From contig JOFO01000002.1 in NCBI GenBank assembly GCA_000721275.1, positions 1-64,000 of the forward strand: a stretch of DNA of 64,000 nucleotides. The letters are read 5' to 3'. This stretch comes from Microtetraspora glauca (GTDB taxonomy: Bacteria > Actinomycetota > Actinomycetes > Streptomycetales > Streptomycetaceae). Below are positions 34,714 through 43,964 of the stretch, piece after piece (position 1 is the first letter of the stretch; each line of letters opens with the position of its first letter). The position numbers and the translations under genes are program-made. The notes under the pieces are model-generated. The model did no database searches. It saw only the letters and a list, made by a program, of their open reading frames with translations, and had not been told where the DNA came from.

Positions 34714-37700
34714 TCAGCGGGGGGCGTCGAGGAGGTGGAGGCGGTGGGCCAGCGCGGCGGCCTCGCCGCGGCCGGAGACGCCGAGCTTGGCGAGGATGTG
34801 GGAGACGTGGACGCTGGCGGTCTTCGGTGAGATGAACAGCTCCTCCGCGATCTGCCGGTTGGTGCGGCCGGCCGCGACCAGGCGCAGGACGTCCTGCTCG
34901 CGGGGGGTCAGCCCGAAGGCGTCGGCCTCCGGCTCGGGCTCCGGCGGGGCGTCGGCGGTGAGCGGGACGCGGGCGCGGGCGGCGAGCAGTTCGACGTCCT
35001 CCCGGAGGGGGTGGGCGCCGAGGGCGACGGCGGTGGCGTGGGCCTGCCGGAGCAGGGCCGTGGCCTCGTCGCGCCGGCCGCCCTCGGTGAGGAGCGCGTC
35101 GGCGAGCCGGTGGCGGGCGCGGGCCAGCGGGTAGGGCTGGCCGAGCGGGGCCCACGCCTCGACGATCTCCGCCCAGCGGGCCGCGGTGTCCCGGCCCTCG
35201 GCGCGGGCCAGCTCCTCGCCGACCTGGAGCGCATGGGCGACCCAGACGGGGGCGGGGGTGGCGAGGGCGCGGACGCAGCGGCGGACGGCGGCCAGCGCCT
35301 CGGCGCGGCCCTCCTCGGCGGCGGGCAGGCCGCGGCTGTCGGCCTCGGCGGTGACGGCGGTGAGGACGAGCGGCCAGCCGTAGCGGTGGGTGCCGGGCGG
35401 GAAGCCGTCCTCGGCGGCGGCGGCGATCCGGGCGCGGACGTCGGCGAGGCGGCCCTCGGCGGCGGCGGTGGCGACCTCCACGCCGGCCAGCGGGAGGGTG
35501 TACTGCGGGACCGGGTCGCGGGTGCCGTAGACGGCGCGGGCCTCGTCCAGGTGCCGGACGGCGGTGGCGGTCTCGCCGCGGGCGACGGCGATCTGGGCGA
35601 GCCGGACGTGGGCGGAGCCGCGGGGCTTGGTGCTGGTGGCGGAGGAGAGCAGGCGTTCGGCCTCGGCGCGGGCCTCGTCCCAGCGGCCGAGGGAGAGGAG
35701 GGATTCGGCCTTGTTGCCGCGGATCCAGCCGGCGGACTCGACGAGGCCGCGGGTGCGGGCGAGTTCGAGGCCGGCGTCGGAGAGGGTGACCGCCTCGGCG
35801 GAGCGGCCGAGGGATTCCAGGGCGGAGACGATGTTGATGTGCGCGCGGGCGGCCTCGTGGAACTGGCCGAGGACGGTGGCCCGTTCGCGGACCGCGTGCA
35901 TCTCGGCGAGCCCGGCCTCGCGGTCGCCGGCGGCGACCATGATGGTGCCGAGGGTGAGACGGGCGTTGAGCTCGGTCGCCTCGGCCTTGACCAGGCGGGC
36001 GTACTCGACGGCGCGTTCGGCGGCGGCGAGGGCTTCGGGACCGGGTTTGCGGAGCATGCCCCAGCCGGCGGCGCCGGCGAGGACGGTGGCGTGGACGGCG
36101 GACGGCGGCAGGCCCTTGACCAGTTCCTGGGCGCGGGAGATCTCGGCCCAGCCGTCGCCGCGGCCGAGGTTGGACTGGAGCCGGGCCTGCTCGGCCCAGA
36201 ACCAGGCCGCGCGCAGGGGGTCGTGCTCGTCGTCGGCGTCGGTGTCGAGGAGGCGGAGCGCCATCTTGCCGATCTTGAGCGCGCGTTCGCGTTCGCCGCA
36301 GAGACGGGCGGCGACGGCGGCCTCGGCGAGCAGGTCGAGGTGGCGCAGCGGGGTGGTCGCCGGGTCGCAGCCGCAGGGCGGGTACGCCTCCGCGTAGTCG
36401 AGGGGGCGCAGGCCGGCGCGGATCTCGGCGGGGGTCTCGTCCCAGAGTTCCATGGCGCGTTCGAGGAGGCGGAGCTGTTCGGCGTAGGCGTGGCGCTTGC
36501 GGGTGGCGACGGCGGCGTCGAGGACGGCGGGCAGCGCCTTGGCGGGGTCGTGGGCGTGGTACCAGTACGTGGCCAGGCGGGTGGCCCGCTCGTCGGGGCG
36601 GACGAGCCCCGGGTCGGCCTCCAGGGCCTCGGCGTACCGCCGGTTGAGGCGGGAGCGCTCGCCGGGGAGGAGGTCGTCGCTGACGGCCTCGCGGACCAGC
36701 GAGTGGCGGAAGCGGTAGCCCTCCCCGTCGGGGACGGCGAGGAGGATGTTGGCGCCGACGGCGGCGCGCAGCGCCTCGATGAGGTCGTCCTCGGCGAGGC
36801 GGGCGACGGCGGCGAGGAGCCCGTACTCGACGGTCGAGCCGCCCTCGGCGACGATCCGGGCGACCCGCTGCGCGTCCTCGGGGAGGGTCTCGACGCGGAC
36901 CAGGAGGAGGTCGCGGAGGGAGTCGCTGAGCGGGCCGGTGCCGTCGCCGCAGCTGCGGGAGGCGACGAGTTCCTCGACGAAGAAGGCGTTGCCGTCGGAG
37001 CGGTCGAAGATCTCGTCGACGAGGCCGGGGGCGGGTTCGGCGGCCAGGATGCCGGCGAGCTGGCGGCGCACCTCGGTGCGGGTGAAGCGGGCGAGCTCGA
37101 TGCGGCGGATGGTGCGCATCCGGTCGAGTTCGGCGAGGAGGGGGCGCAGCGGGTGGCGGCGGTGGATGTCGTCGGCGCGGTAGGTGGCGACGACCACGAT
37201 CCGGCCGCGGCGCAGGGTGCGCAGCAGATAGGTGAGGAGGTGGCGGGTGGAGGTGTCGGCCCAGTGGAGGTCTTCGAGGACGAGGACGAGGGTGCGGTCG
37301 GCGGCGAGCCGTTCCAGCAGGCGGACGGTGAGCTCGAAGAGGCGGGCGGTGGCGTCCTCGTCGCCGGTGTCGGCGCCGCCCGGGTCGCCGAGCTCGGGCA
37401 GGAGCCGGGCGAGTTCGCCCTCGTGGCCGTCCGCCGCGGCGTCGACCTCGCCGGGGAGGCGGCGGCGCAGGGTGCGCAGGGCGGCGGAGAAGGGCGCGAA
37501 GGGCAGCCCGTCGGCACCGAGTTCCACGCAGCCGCCGACGGCCACGACCGCGCCGGCGGCGCAGGCGGCGTCCCGGAACTCCTCGACGAGCCGGGTCTTG
37601 CCGACGCCGGCCTCGCCGGCGACGAGCAGGGCCTGGGGCTCTCCCGCGGTCGCGCGGGAGAGCGCCTCGGTGAGGGCGGTGAGTTCGCCGGCGCGGCCGA

Positions 37701-37770
37701 CGAAGACGGGGCTGACGGACCTGGTCTCCACGGCGCCGAGCATCGCACAGGCGCCCCGCGGCTCACCCAT
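34714..37770 (-). CDS. LuxR-family LAL regulator with AAA ATPase
   Basis: A 1018-residue large ATP-binding LuxR regulator. The Walker A GEAGVGKT is at 52-59, the Walker B region LVLVLEDLHWAD at about 165. A long TPR-like helical middle runs 400-900. The LuxR/GerE helix-turn-helix at the end reads LTPREQDVLRLVAAGRTNRQIAEELFISPKTASVHVSHILAKLGV. LAL proteins usually activate pathway or sugar-use genes, and the target is unknown here. The ATG lies 6 nt after the stop of a tiny upstream gene and lacks its own ribosome site, so it is translationally coupled. Confidence 0.9.
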   Translation of the reverse strand: MGEPRGACAMLGAVETRSVSPVFVGRAGELTALTEALSRATAGEPQALLVAGEAGVGKTRLVEEFRDAACAAGAVVAVGGCVELGADGLPFAPFSAALRTLRRRLPGEVDAAADGHEGELARLLPELGDPGGADTGDEDATARLFELTVRLLERLAADRTLVLVLEDLHWADTSTRHLLTYLLRTLRRGRIVVVATYRADDIHRRHPLRPLLAELDRMRTIRRIELARFTRTEVRRQLAGILAAEPAPGLVDEIFDRSDGNAFFVEELVASRSCGDGTGPLSDSLRDLLLVRVETLPEDAQRVARIVAEGGSTVEYGLLAAVARLAEDDLIEALRAAVGANILLAVPDGEGYRFRHSLVREAVSDDLLPGERSRLNRRYAEALEADPGLVRPDERATRLATYWYHAHDPAKALPAVLDAAVATRKRHAYAEQLRLLERAMELWDETPAEIRAGLRPLDYAEAYPPCGCDPATTPLRHLDLLAEAAVAARLCGERERALKIGKMALRLLDTDADDEHDPLRAAWFWAEQARLQSNLGRGDGWAEISRAQELVKGLPPSAVHATVLAGAAGWGMLRKPGPEALAAAERAVEYARLVKAEATELNARLTLGTIMVAAGDREAGLAEMHAVRERATVLGQFHEAARAHINIVSALESLGRSAEAVTLSDAGLELARTRGLVESAGWIRGNKAESLLSLGRWDEARAEAERLLSSATSTKPRGSAHVRLAQIAVARGETATAVRHLDEARAVYGTRDPVPQYTLPLAGVEVATAAAEGRLADVRARIAAAAEDGFPPGTHRYGWPLVLTAVTAEADSRGLPAAEEGRAEALAAVRRCVRALATPAPVWVAHALQVGEELARAEGRDTAARWAEIVEAWAPLGQPYPLARARHRLADALLTEGGRRDEATALLRQAHATAVALGAHPLREDVELLAARARVPLTADAPPEPEPEADAFGLTPREQDVLRLVAAGRTNRQIAEELFISPKTASVHVSHILAKLGVSGRGEAAALAHRLHLLDAPR

Positions 37771-37776
37771 ACGGGG

Positions 37777-37950
37777 TCACGCGACCCGGGCGAAGCGTTC
37801 CCTGCCGGTGCTCACCCGCCCCTCGGGTTCATGGCGTCCGGCGCGGCGGGCGGCCTTGGCGGCGCGGGCGGCCTCGCGGCCGAGGCGCTGGGCGGCGGCC
37901 TCGCGGACCAGCTCGGCGTGGGCGGCGCGGTGGAGTTCGTACTGGAACAT
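37777..37950 (-). CDS. Small basic helical protein coupled to LAL regulator
   Basis: A 57-residue protein: MFQYELHRAAHAELVREAAA followed by an Ala/Arg-rich helix and GRERFARVA. The ribosome site AGGGAG is 6 nt before the ATG. I recall similar MFQYEL-starting short proteins in other streptomycetes. One amphipathic helix is predicted; there is no signal or membrane segment. Its stop (TGA) is 6 nt from the LAL regulator start. The function is unknown. Confidence 0.65.
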   Translation of the reverse strand: MFQYELHRAAHAELVREAAAQRLGREAARAAKAARRAGRHEPEGRVSTGRERFARVA

Positions 37951-37982
37951 GGGGTGCTCCCTGGGCGGTGGTGGCCGGTGTC

Positions 37983-38003
37983 GGCATCGCTCTTCGCGAT
38001 GCC
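37983..38003. promoter_or_regulatory. Inverted repeat upstream of the small gene
   Basis: GGCATCG - 7 nt - CGATGCC is a perfect 7-bp inverted repeat, 33 nt upstream of the small-protein start. It could be an operator or a hairpin in the leader. The interval 38004-38147 shows no gene. Confidence 0.45.
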
Positions 38004-38147
38004 TCCACCTTCGCCGCCCAGCCGGTGCCGCGGCATCGGGCGAGTGCCGCATGTTCGGGACGCGGGGGGGGCCTTAGGGAGGTCCGGGGGCCGCCTTAGG
38101 CGGCCCGGGGAGGGTGCGTACGGGTTCCCCGGGCCGCCCCGGGCGGG

Positions 38148-38705
38148 TCAGGCGGTGCGGCGGGCGCGCCACTCGGGGGCCAGCAGGGACCAGACCTCGA
38201 TGTCGGTGCGGGTGCCGCGGTGGGCGTAGTGCTCGCGGAGGACGCCGTCGCGGGTCATGCCGAGCCGGCGGGCGACGGCGATGCTGGACTCGTTCTTCGA
38301 GGAGACGAGCCATTCGAGGCGGTGGATGCCCCGCTGCTCGACGGCCCAGTCGATGATGATCCGGCAGGCGCGGGTGACGAGGCCGCGGCCGGCGGCGGCG
38401 CGTTCCAGCCAGCAGCCGACCTCGGCGTGGCCGGCGGCCACGTCCATGGTGCGGAACATGACGCCGCCGACGAGGGTGCCGTCGGCCCAGATGCCGTAGA
38501 GGCGTCCGGCGTCGTTCGCGGTCTTCTCGGCGTAGCCGCGGAGGAAGGCGCGGGCGGAGTCCAGGTCGTGGACGGCGTCGGCGAGGCCGATGTGGGTGCC
38601 GACGTACTCCCGGCCGCGGTCCATGTGGGCGAGGAACTCCTCCGCCTGCCAGGGCTCCAGGGGCCTCAGCTCGGCGGCGTCGTCACCCAGCGATATCGCG
38701 AACAT
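38148..38705 (-). CDS. RimJ/RimL-type GNAT acetyltransferase
   Basis: A 185-residue acetyltransferase of the ribosomal-protein-Ser/Ala type. It has ELRPLEPWQAEEFLAHMDR at the start, YGIWADGTLVGGVMF, HAEVGCWLERAAAGRGLVTRAC (acetyl-CoA loop), and RLEWLVSSKNESSIAVARRLGMTRDGVLRE. The GGAG ribosome site is 7 nt from the ATG. The first 23 nt overlap the end of the MMPL gene, so it is read from the same transcript. Confidence 0.9.
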   Translation of the reverse strand: MFAISLGDDAAELRPLEPWQAEEFLAHMDRGREYVGTHIGLADAVHDLDSARAFLRGYAEKTANDAGRLYGIWADGTLVGGVMFRTMDVAAGHAEVGCWLERAAAGRGLVTRACRIIIDWAVEQRGIHRLEWLVSSKNESSIAVARRLGMTRDGVLREHYAHRGTRTDIEVWSLLAPEWRARRTA

Positions 38706-40926
38706 CCTCGTTCTCCTCCGTGTCCGTCACCGTGATGCGCTGCCCGGGGATCTTCGCACGGGCGTCGGCGGCGACGCGGCACTCGGGCGGCTCGATGCTG
38801 ATCCTGGGCAGGATCCGGTCGAGGCTCCGGGGCAGCCACCAGTTGGCGCCGCCGAGCAGGTGCATCAGGGCGGGGACGAGGAGGGTCCTCAGGACGAAGG
38901 CGTCGAGGGCGACGGCGGCGGCGAGGGCGATGCCGAACATCGCGATGACCCGGTCGCCGGAGAGCACGAAGGCGAGGAAGACCGCGATCATGATGACCGC
39001 GGCGGAGTTGATCACGCGGCTGGTCTCGGCGAGGCCGACCCGGACCGCGCGCCGGTTGTCGCCGGTCTCCAGCCATTCCTCGTACATCCGGCTGACCAGG
39101 AAGACCTGGTAGTCCATGGAGAGGCCGAAGAGGACCGAGACCATGATCACGGGGAGGAAGGGCTCGATCGGGCCGGCGCTGCCGAGGCCGAGGAGTTCGG
39201 CGCCCCAGCCCCATTGGAAGATCGCGACGACGATGCCGAAGGCGGCGGCGACGGCCGCGATGTTCATGGCGGCGGCCTTGAGCGGGATGCCGATCGAGCG
39301 GAAGGCGAGCAGCAGGAGCAGGCAGCCGAGGGCGACGACGACGCCGACGAAGAGCGGCAGCTTGCCGACGATCACCTCGGCGAAGTCGTCGTACGAGGCG
39401 GTGATGCCGCCGACGTGCACGTCCAGCGAGGTGCCGGTCCCGGCGACCGGGACGACGTCGTGGCGGATCCGGTCGACGAGCTCGCTGGTCGCCTCGGACT
39501 GCGGCGAGGAGTCGGGGACGACGGTGAGGACGGCGGTGTCCCCGGAGCCGTTGTACGTGATCGGGGAGACGGCGGCGACGCCCTGGGTGGCGGCGAGCGC
39601 GTCCGGCAGCCGGTCGAGGGCGACCCGGTCGTCCGCGCCGTCGAGGGCGGCGACGAGGGTGAGGGGGCCGTTCACGCCCGGTCCGAAACCGTCGGCGAGG
39701 AGGTCGTACGCCTGCCGGGTGGTGGCGGTGGCCGGATTGTTGCCCTGGTCGGAGGTGCCGAGGTGGAGCGAGAGGGTCGGCAGCGCGAGGACGGTCATGA
39801 CGACGACGGCGACGGCCCCGAGCAGCTTCGGGTGGCGCTCGACGAACGCGGACCAGCGGGCGGCGAAGCCGGTGGGCAGCTCGGGCTGCGGGCCGTGCTC
39901 GGCGAGCGTACGGCGCTCCCGCCGGGACAGCGCGCGCATGCCGATGAGGGAGAGCAGCGCGGGCAGCAGGGTCACCGAGGCGGCGACGGTGAGGACGACG
40001 GTCAGGGCCGCGGCGAGGGCGACGCCGTTGAGGAAGCCGAGGCGGAGGATGAGCATGCCGAGCAGCGCGATGCAGACGGTCGCGCCGGCGAAGACGACGG
40101 CGCGGCCGGTGGTGGCGACGGCGGTCACGGCGGCCTCGTCGACGGGCAGGCCGCGTTTCAGGCCCTTGCGGTGCCGGGTGACGATGAAGAGGGCGTAGTC
40201 GATGCCGACGCCGAGGCCGATGAGCATGCCGAGCATGGGCGCGAAGTCGGCGACCGTCATCACGTGGCCGAGGAGCACGATCCCGGAGTACGCGATGCCG
40301 ACGCTGACCAGGGCGGTGGCGATGGGCAGCAGCGAGGCGGCGAGCGAGCCGAAGGCCAGGAAGAGGACGACGGCGGCGACGGCCACGCCGACCGCCTCCG
40401 CGACGTGGCCGCCGGGCGCCTCGGTCAGCGCGACGGCGCTGCCGCCGAGCTCCACCCGGAGCCCGTCGGTGCCGGCCGTCTTCGCCGTGTCGACGAGGGC
40501 CCGGGCCTGCGCTACGGGGATGTCGTCGGCCTGCTCGCGGAAGGTGACGGTGGCGTACGCGGTCCGCCCGTCCTCGCTGACCTGGCCGCGCGCGGCACCG
40601 TCCCCGTACGGGGAGGCGACGGCGGCGACGCCGGGCAGCGCCGCGACCCGCTCCAGCATCGGCCCGACCCGCTCCTGCACCGCGTCCGCGCGGACGCTGC
40701 CGCGCTCGGTGTGCCAGACGATGGTGTCGGTGTCCCCGCCGAGCCCCTGGAACCCGCGGTCGAGCAGGGCGGTCGCCCGCCCGGACTCGGTGCCCGGCAC
40801 CTCGTAGTCGTTGGAGTACGCGCTGCCGGCGAAGGCGGCGGCGCCACCGACCCCGGCGAGGGCGAGGACCCACAGGAGAACGGCGACGAGGCGGTGCCGG
40901 ATGAACCACCGTGCGATGGCTGCCAA
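38683..40926 (-). CDS. MMPL/RND-family exporter
   Basis: A 747-residue, 12-helix transporter related to mycobacterial MmpL. Helix 1 (about 15-34) precedes a large outer loop; helices 2-6 cluster at 165-330 with GIDYALFIVTRHRKGLKRG, and the second half repeats the pattern, including FGLSMDYQVFLVSRMYEEW. The paired DY motifs are the proton-relay residues. A TTG start with AGGGAG 9 nt upstream is inferred. MMPL proteins move lipids, pigments or drugs. A TetR-like palindrome lies upstream. Confidence 0.9.
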   Translation of the reverse strand: MAAIARWFIRHRLVAVLLWVLALAGVGGAAAFAGSAYSNDYEVPGTESGRATALLDRGFQGLGGDTDTIVWHTERGSVRADAVQERVGPMLERVAALPGVAAVASPYGDGAARGQVSEDGRTAYATVTFREQADDIPVAQARALVDTAKTAGTDGLRVELGGSAVALTEAPGGHVAEAVGVAVAAVVLFLAFGSLAASLLPIATALVSVGIAYSGIVLLGHVMTVADFAPMLGMLIGLGVGIDYALFIVTRHRKGLKRGLPVDEAAVTAVATTGRAVVFAGATVCIALLGMLILRLGFLNGVALAAALTVVLTVAASVTLLPALLSLIGMRALSRRERRTLAEHGPQPELPTGFAARWSAFVERHPKLLGAVAVVVMTVLALPTLSLHLGTSDQGNNPATATTRQAYDLLADGFGPGVNGPLTLVAALDGADDRVALDRLPDALAATQGVAAVSPITYNGSGDTAVLTVVPDSSPQSEATSELVDRIRHDVVPVAGTGTSLDVHVGGITASYDDFAEVIVGKLPLFVGVVVALGCLLLLLAFRSIGIPLKAAAMNIAAVAAAFGIVVAIFQWGWGAELLGLGSAGPIEPFLPVIMVSVLFGLSMDYQVFLVSRMYEEWLETGDNRRAVRVGLAETSRVINSAAVIMIAVFLAFVLSGDRVIAMFGIALAAAVALDAFVLRTLLVPALMHLLGGANWWLPRSLDRILPRISIEPPECRVAADARAKIPGQRITVTDTEENEDVRDIAG

Positions 40927-40973
40927 AGGACGTGCTCCCTGCTGGATCGGTGCTCGCGGCCCACTGTCGCAGC

Positions 40974-40989
40974 CAAACGTGATCGTTTG
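40974..40989. promoter_or_regulatory. Palindromic operator before the MMPL gene
   Basis: CAAACG-TGAT-CGTTTG is a perfect 6+4+6 inverted repeat. It sits in the spacer of a possible leftward promoter (GTCAAA, 17 bp, GACAGT), so a bound TetR-type repressor would block it. No TetR gene is adjacent. Confidence 0.55.
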
Positions 40990-41084
40990 ACCGTTTCGTG
41001 TCGATCCTCACAGATCGTGCGGGCCGGGGAGTGCCGTCACACGCGGTGGCTCGGCCGCGGCCCGGGCCGACTGCCCTTCCGCCC

Positions 41085-41669
41085 TCAGGCCCCGCCCGCT
41101 ACGCGCCCGGGGCACTGCAGCCGGGCCTGCGCGAAGTCCTGGAACTCCTTCATCAGCTGCGGCAGGGCGGCCTGGAGCGCGGCCGGGTCGGGAGTGTCGT
41201 TCGCGGTGATCCGCAGCTCGATGTACTTCCCCGGCGTGTTGGCGTCCTTGGCCGGTTCGCAGGTGAAGGAGGCGGCGGCGCCGGTGTCCCAGATGATGCC
41301 CTTCTCTCCCACGTCGAGCGGCTTGGGGTGGGCGGAGTCCCACGAGGACCAGTCGATGGACTCCGCGAAATTCCGGCGCGTGGCCACTGCCTGAAACTTC
41401 GTGTTTCCGTCGATGTACAGGGTGCAGGTCGCCGAGTCGAGTTCTTTTGTCAGGGCGAACGGATCACCGGAATCGGGCGAGAATTCCACCGTGTCGCCCG
41501 GCGGCAGAAGCGGAGCCACGTCACTCCCGGCGAACGCCCCACCGCCCCAGCAGACGCGCTCGGGCAGCTGGGGGGCGGCCTTCTCCTCGCCGGCGGCGCA
41601 GCCCGCCAGAAGACCTGCCGCGACGGCGGCTGTCGATGCCACCGCAGTGGTACGGGCGAAGCGTCGCAT
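41085..41669 (-). CDS. Lipoprotein of WXG-like cassette 1
   Basis: A 194-residue lipoprotein. The signal ends in the lipobox LLAGC (about 20-24). The mature part has four more Cys (RVCWGG, SATCTLY, SFTCEP, RLQCPG), probably two disulfides, and no recognised enzyme motif. It is reminiscent of DUF3558-type Streptomyces lipoproteins, though that is weak. By eye its codons are less GC-extreme than the neighbours (ttt, aaa, gaa occur). The start is 2 nt after the stop of the 757-residue gene, so they are coupled. Confidence 0.75.
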   Translation of the reverse strand: MRRFARTTAVASTAAVAAGLLAGCAAGEEKAAPQLPERVCWGGGAFAGSDVAPLLPPGDTVEFSPDSGDPFALTKELDSATCTLYIDGNTKFQAVATRRNFAESIDWSSWDSAHPKPLDVGEKGIIWDTGAAASFTCEPAKDANTPGKYIELRITANDTPDPAALQAALPQLMKEFQDFAQARLQCPGRVAGGA

Positions 41670-41671
41670 GA

Positions 41672-43945
41672 TCAGTTCTCCCCGGAGACTCGGAGGACGG
41701 CGAAGTCGCGACCGATGGCATGGGCCGATGCCGTCTCGGTCGACGCGGAACCCTGGTAGTCCTGGATCTCGGCCTCGCTGAGCCCCGCCGCCTTCCCCGC
41801 CCGCGCCACGGCGGCCTCGGCGGAATTCTTGGCGAAGGTCTCCGCCTGGGCATATCCCGATGCGGCCTCATGGCGGGCGTCCGTGGCCGTGTCCTGCTTC
41901 GCACCCTCCGTGAGGTATTCGGTGACGTCTTCCTTGACCCAGCCGATCATGTCACCGCCGATGGGCAGCATCTCGAGGTACTTGGCCCCGAAGAGGTCGA
42001 TCCAGCGATTCGCCCACTTCGCGTTCTCCGCGACGCCGTCGTTGTACTCCTTGTCCGAGCGGGCCGCCGCGTCGACCACGGCCTGGGCCCGCGCCTCGCT
42101 CATCATGCCCGCGATCTCGCCGCCCGGGTGGACGGCGTTGCGGACGGCCTCGCCCGTGTCGGCGTACTTCTCCGGGTTCTGGAAGACGTCCGACACCAGG
42201 GCCGTGGTGAACGCCTGCTGGGCGTTGGTGATCGCGCCGTACGCGTCGGGGTCCTGGCCGACCGCGCCGAGGAACTGGGCCATCTCGGCCTTGTCGAAAT
42301 CCGCCCGCTCACCGAACGGCTTGATCCGCTCCGCGCCGTTCTCGGCGGTGGCCTGGAGGTCCGCCATGTACTCGGCGGCCATGTTGCCCAGGTTGGGGGC
42401 GATGCCGGTGAGCGGGCCGTCGTCGACGGCGAGCTCCGGCGAGTTGCCGATCTTCTCGACGACCTTCTCCATGACGCTCGCCATGGTCTTGGTGTGCTCC
42501 ACCGGCTTCGCGTCCTCGTCGCCGGGGACGCGGCCGGTGACCGCGGCCTCCAGGGCGTTGCCGAGGGCGGTCTGGCCGGGAGTGGTCCCGCTGCCGGAGA
42601 CGGTGTCGTAGTAGTCGTCCGTGGGCTTCCGGTCGAGCATGTAGTCGACGACGCTCTTCGCGTCCTTGCCGGTGAGCTCGTCGTCCGCGAGGGTGACGAT
42701 GCCGTCCTTGTTCGTGTCCGAGCGGAGCTGCTCGTCGAAGAAGGCAGCCGAGGCCGCGGGATTGTTCGCCATGGCCTCCATGAGGCCCGTGAGGGGGTTG
42801 AAGCCCTTGCCGCCGCTCTCGCCGAGGTTGATGCGCGTGTCCATGTTCGTGGGCAGCGACTCCGACCAGCGGCCCGGGTCCTCCCGGTCCAGGGCGACCA
42901 TGTCGCGGCCGACGGAGACCAGGAAGTCCTTGTCGTACGTGCCCTCCCGGAGGAGGCCGCCGAGGGCCTGGTAGCCGTAGATCTTGGAGAAGCCGACGCC
43001 GGGGACGTCGAGCTCCTTGCGGCCGGCCTTCAGGAGGCCTTCCGTCCACACCGTGTCGAGGTGGTTCGGGGTCGTCCGCTGGGTGGCGAGGCCGAGCATC
43101 GCGCCCATGTCGGACTGGATGCCGCGGACCAGGTCGGCGCGGTCCTGGCCGGCCGGCCCGAGGGACGTCGAGTCCAGGGACATCTTCGCGTACGCGTCGA
43201 GCGTGGCCTCGGGACCCAGCCACCGGTAGAAGCCGGTCGCGAACTCGGGGTCGTTCCGGTTGTCGTCCAGCAGGTCCTCGAGTTCCTTCAGCTGGCCCGG
43301 GTGCCGTGCCGTGCCGCCTTCGCCGGTGACCTTCTTCAGCAGCTCCGCGGCCCGGGCGACCTGCTCCTCGTCGAGGGTCTTGTACGTGGGGGCGCTGAAG
43401 TTGTGGTCGTCCTTGACGTTCGCCGCGAGGGCGCGCCGCAGCGACTCGTCGGCGTCGGCGCAGTCCTCGACGAGACGGTCGATCTTCCGCTGCCAGGCGG
43501 CCACGGCCTCCTTCTGCTCCCGTACGAGCTTCGGGTAGTCGATGTCCGGGTCGTGGGCGGCGGCGACGTCGGTCGACAGGTCGTGCCGGGGCCGGGCCTT
43601 GCCCTGCGCGTCGACGTGGACACCGGCCGCGGGGGCCTCCTCGTCCCTGATCCTGACCAGGGCGTCCCTCGCCGCCAGGAAGGAGGTGTGGGCGTCGGCG
43701 AGCAGCAGATGGATGCCCTTCGCCTGCGCGTGCGCGTCCTCGAACTCCTTGGCGGTCTTCGCGATGAACGGCCGCGTCACGTCGGAGTTGACGCCCTGCC
43801 ACTGGGCCTTGTCCGTCTTGGCCTGCATGCCCTCGCGGGCGTCGGTGGCGAGCGTCTTGAGCTTGGCGGCCATCTCCGACCAGTCGTCGACGGCCTGCTT
43901 CAGCTTGGCGACGGGCGCGTTCACGACGTCGTCGAATGTCAGCAC
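41672..43945 (-). CDS. Large WXG/LXG-like protein with EF-hand-like loop (DUF6571-type)
   Basis: A 757-residue soluble-looking protein. Its N-terminal 120 residues are long helices with a WxG turn (AQWQGVNS, W about 49) and end in GVHVDAQGKA, as in WXG/LXG secretion modules. Around 390-420 is RSDTNKDGIVTLADDEL, a canonical EF-hand calcium loop. The C-terminal third is helical and polar (ARAQAVVDAAARSDKEYND). It has no signal peptide or known catalytic motif. I believe it fits a DUF6571-type family. A GTG start with GGGGGA 6 nt upstream is used. It sits between a WXG-like partner gene and a lipoprotein gene. Confidence 0.75.
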   Translation of the reverse strand: MLTFDDVVNAPVAKLKQAVDDWSEMAAKLKTLATDAREGMQAKTDKAQWQGVNSDVTRPFIAKTAKEFEDAHAQAKGIHLLLADAHTSFLAARDALVRIRDEEAPAAGVHVDAQGKARPRHDLSTDVAAAHDPDIDYPKLVREQKEAVAAWQRKIDRLVEDCADADESLRRALAANVKDDHNFSAPTYKTLDEEQVARAAELLKKVTGEGGTARHPGQLKELEDLLDDNRNDPEFATGFYRWLGPEATLDAYAKMSLDSTSLGPAGQDRADLVRGIQSDMGAMLGLATQRTTPNHLDTVWTEGLLKAGRKELDVPGVGFSKIYGYQALGGLLREGTYDKDFLVSVGRDMVALDREDPGRWSESLPTNMDTRINLGESGGKGFNPLTGLMEAMANNPAASAAFFDEQLRSDTNKDGIVTLADDELTGKDAKSVVDYMLDRKPTDDYYDTVSGSGTTPGQTALGNALEAAVTGRVPGDEDAKPVEHTKTMASVMEKVVEKIGNSPELAVDDGPLTGIAPNLGNMAAEYMADLQATAENGAERIKPFGERADFDKAEMAQFLGAVGQDPDAYGAITNAQQAFTTALVSDVFQNPEKYADTGEAVRNAVHPGGEIAGMMSEARAQAVVDAAARSDKEYNDGVAENAKWANRWIDLFGAKYLEMLPIGGDMIGWVKEDVTEYLTEGAKQDTATDARHEAASGYAQAETFAKNSAEAAVARAGKAAGLSEAEIQDYQGSASTETASAHAIGRDFAVLRVSGEN

Positions 43946-43964
43946 GGCGGTTCCCCCGGGTCCT

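Noticed and set aside
35011..38229. A 1072-codon frame opposite the LuxR regulator
   Set aside because: Low-complexity Gly/Ala/Val/Glu sequence; the LuxR frame has Walker motifs and a helix-turn-helix.
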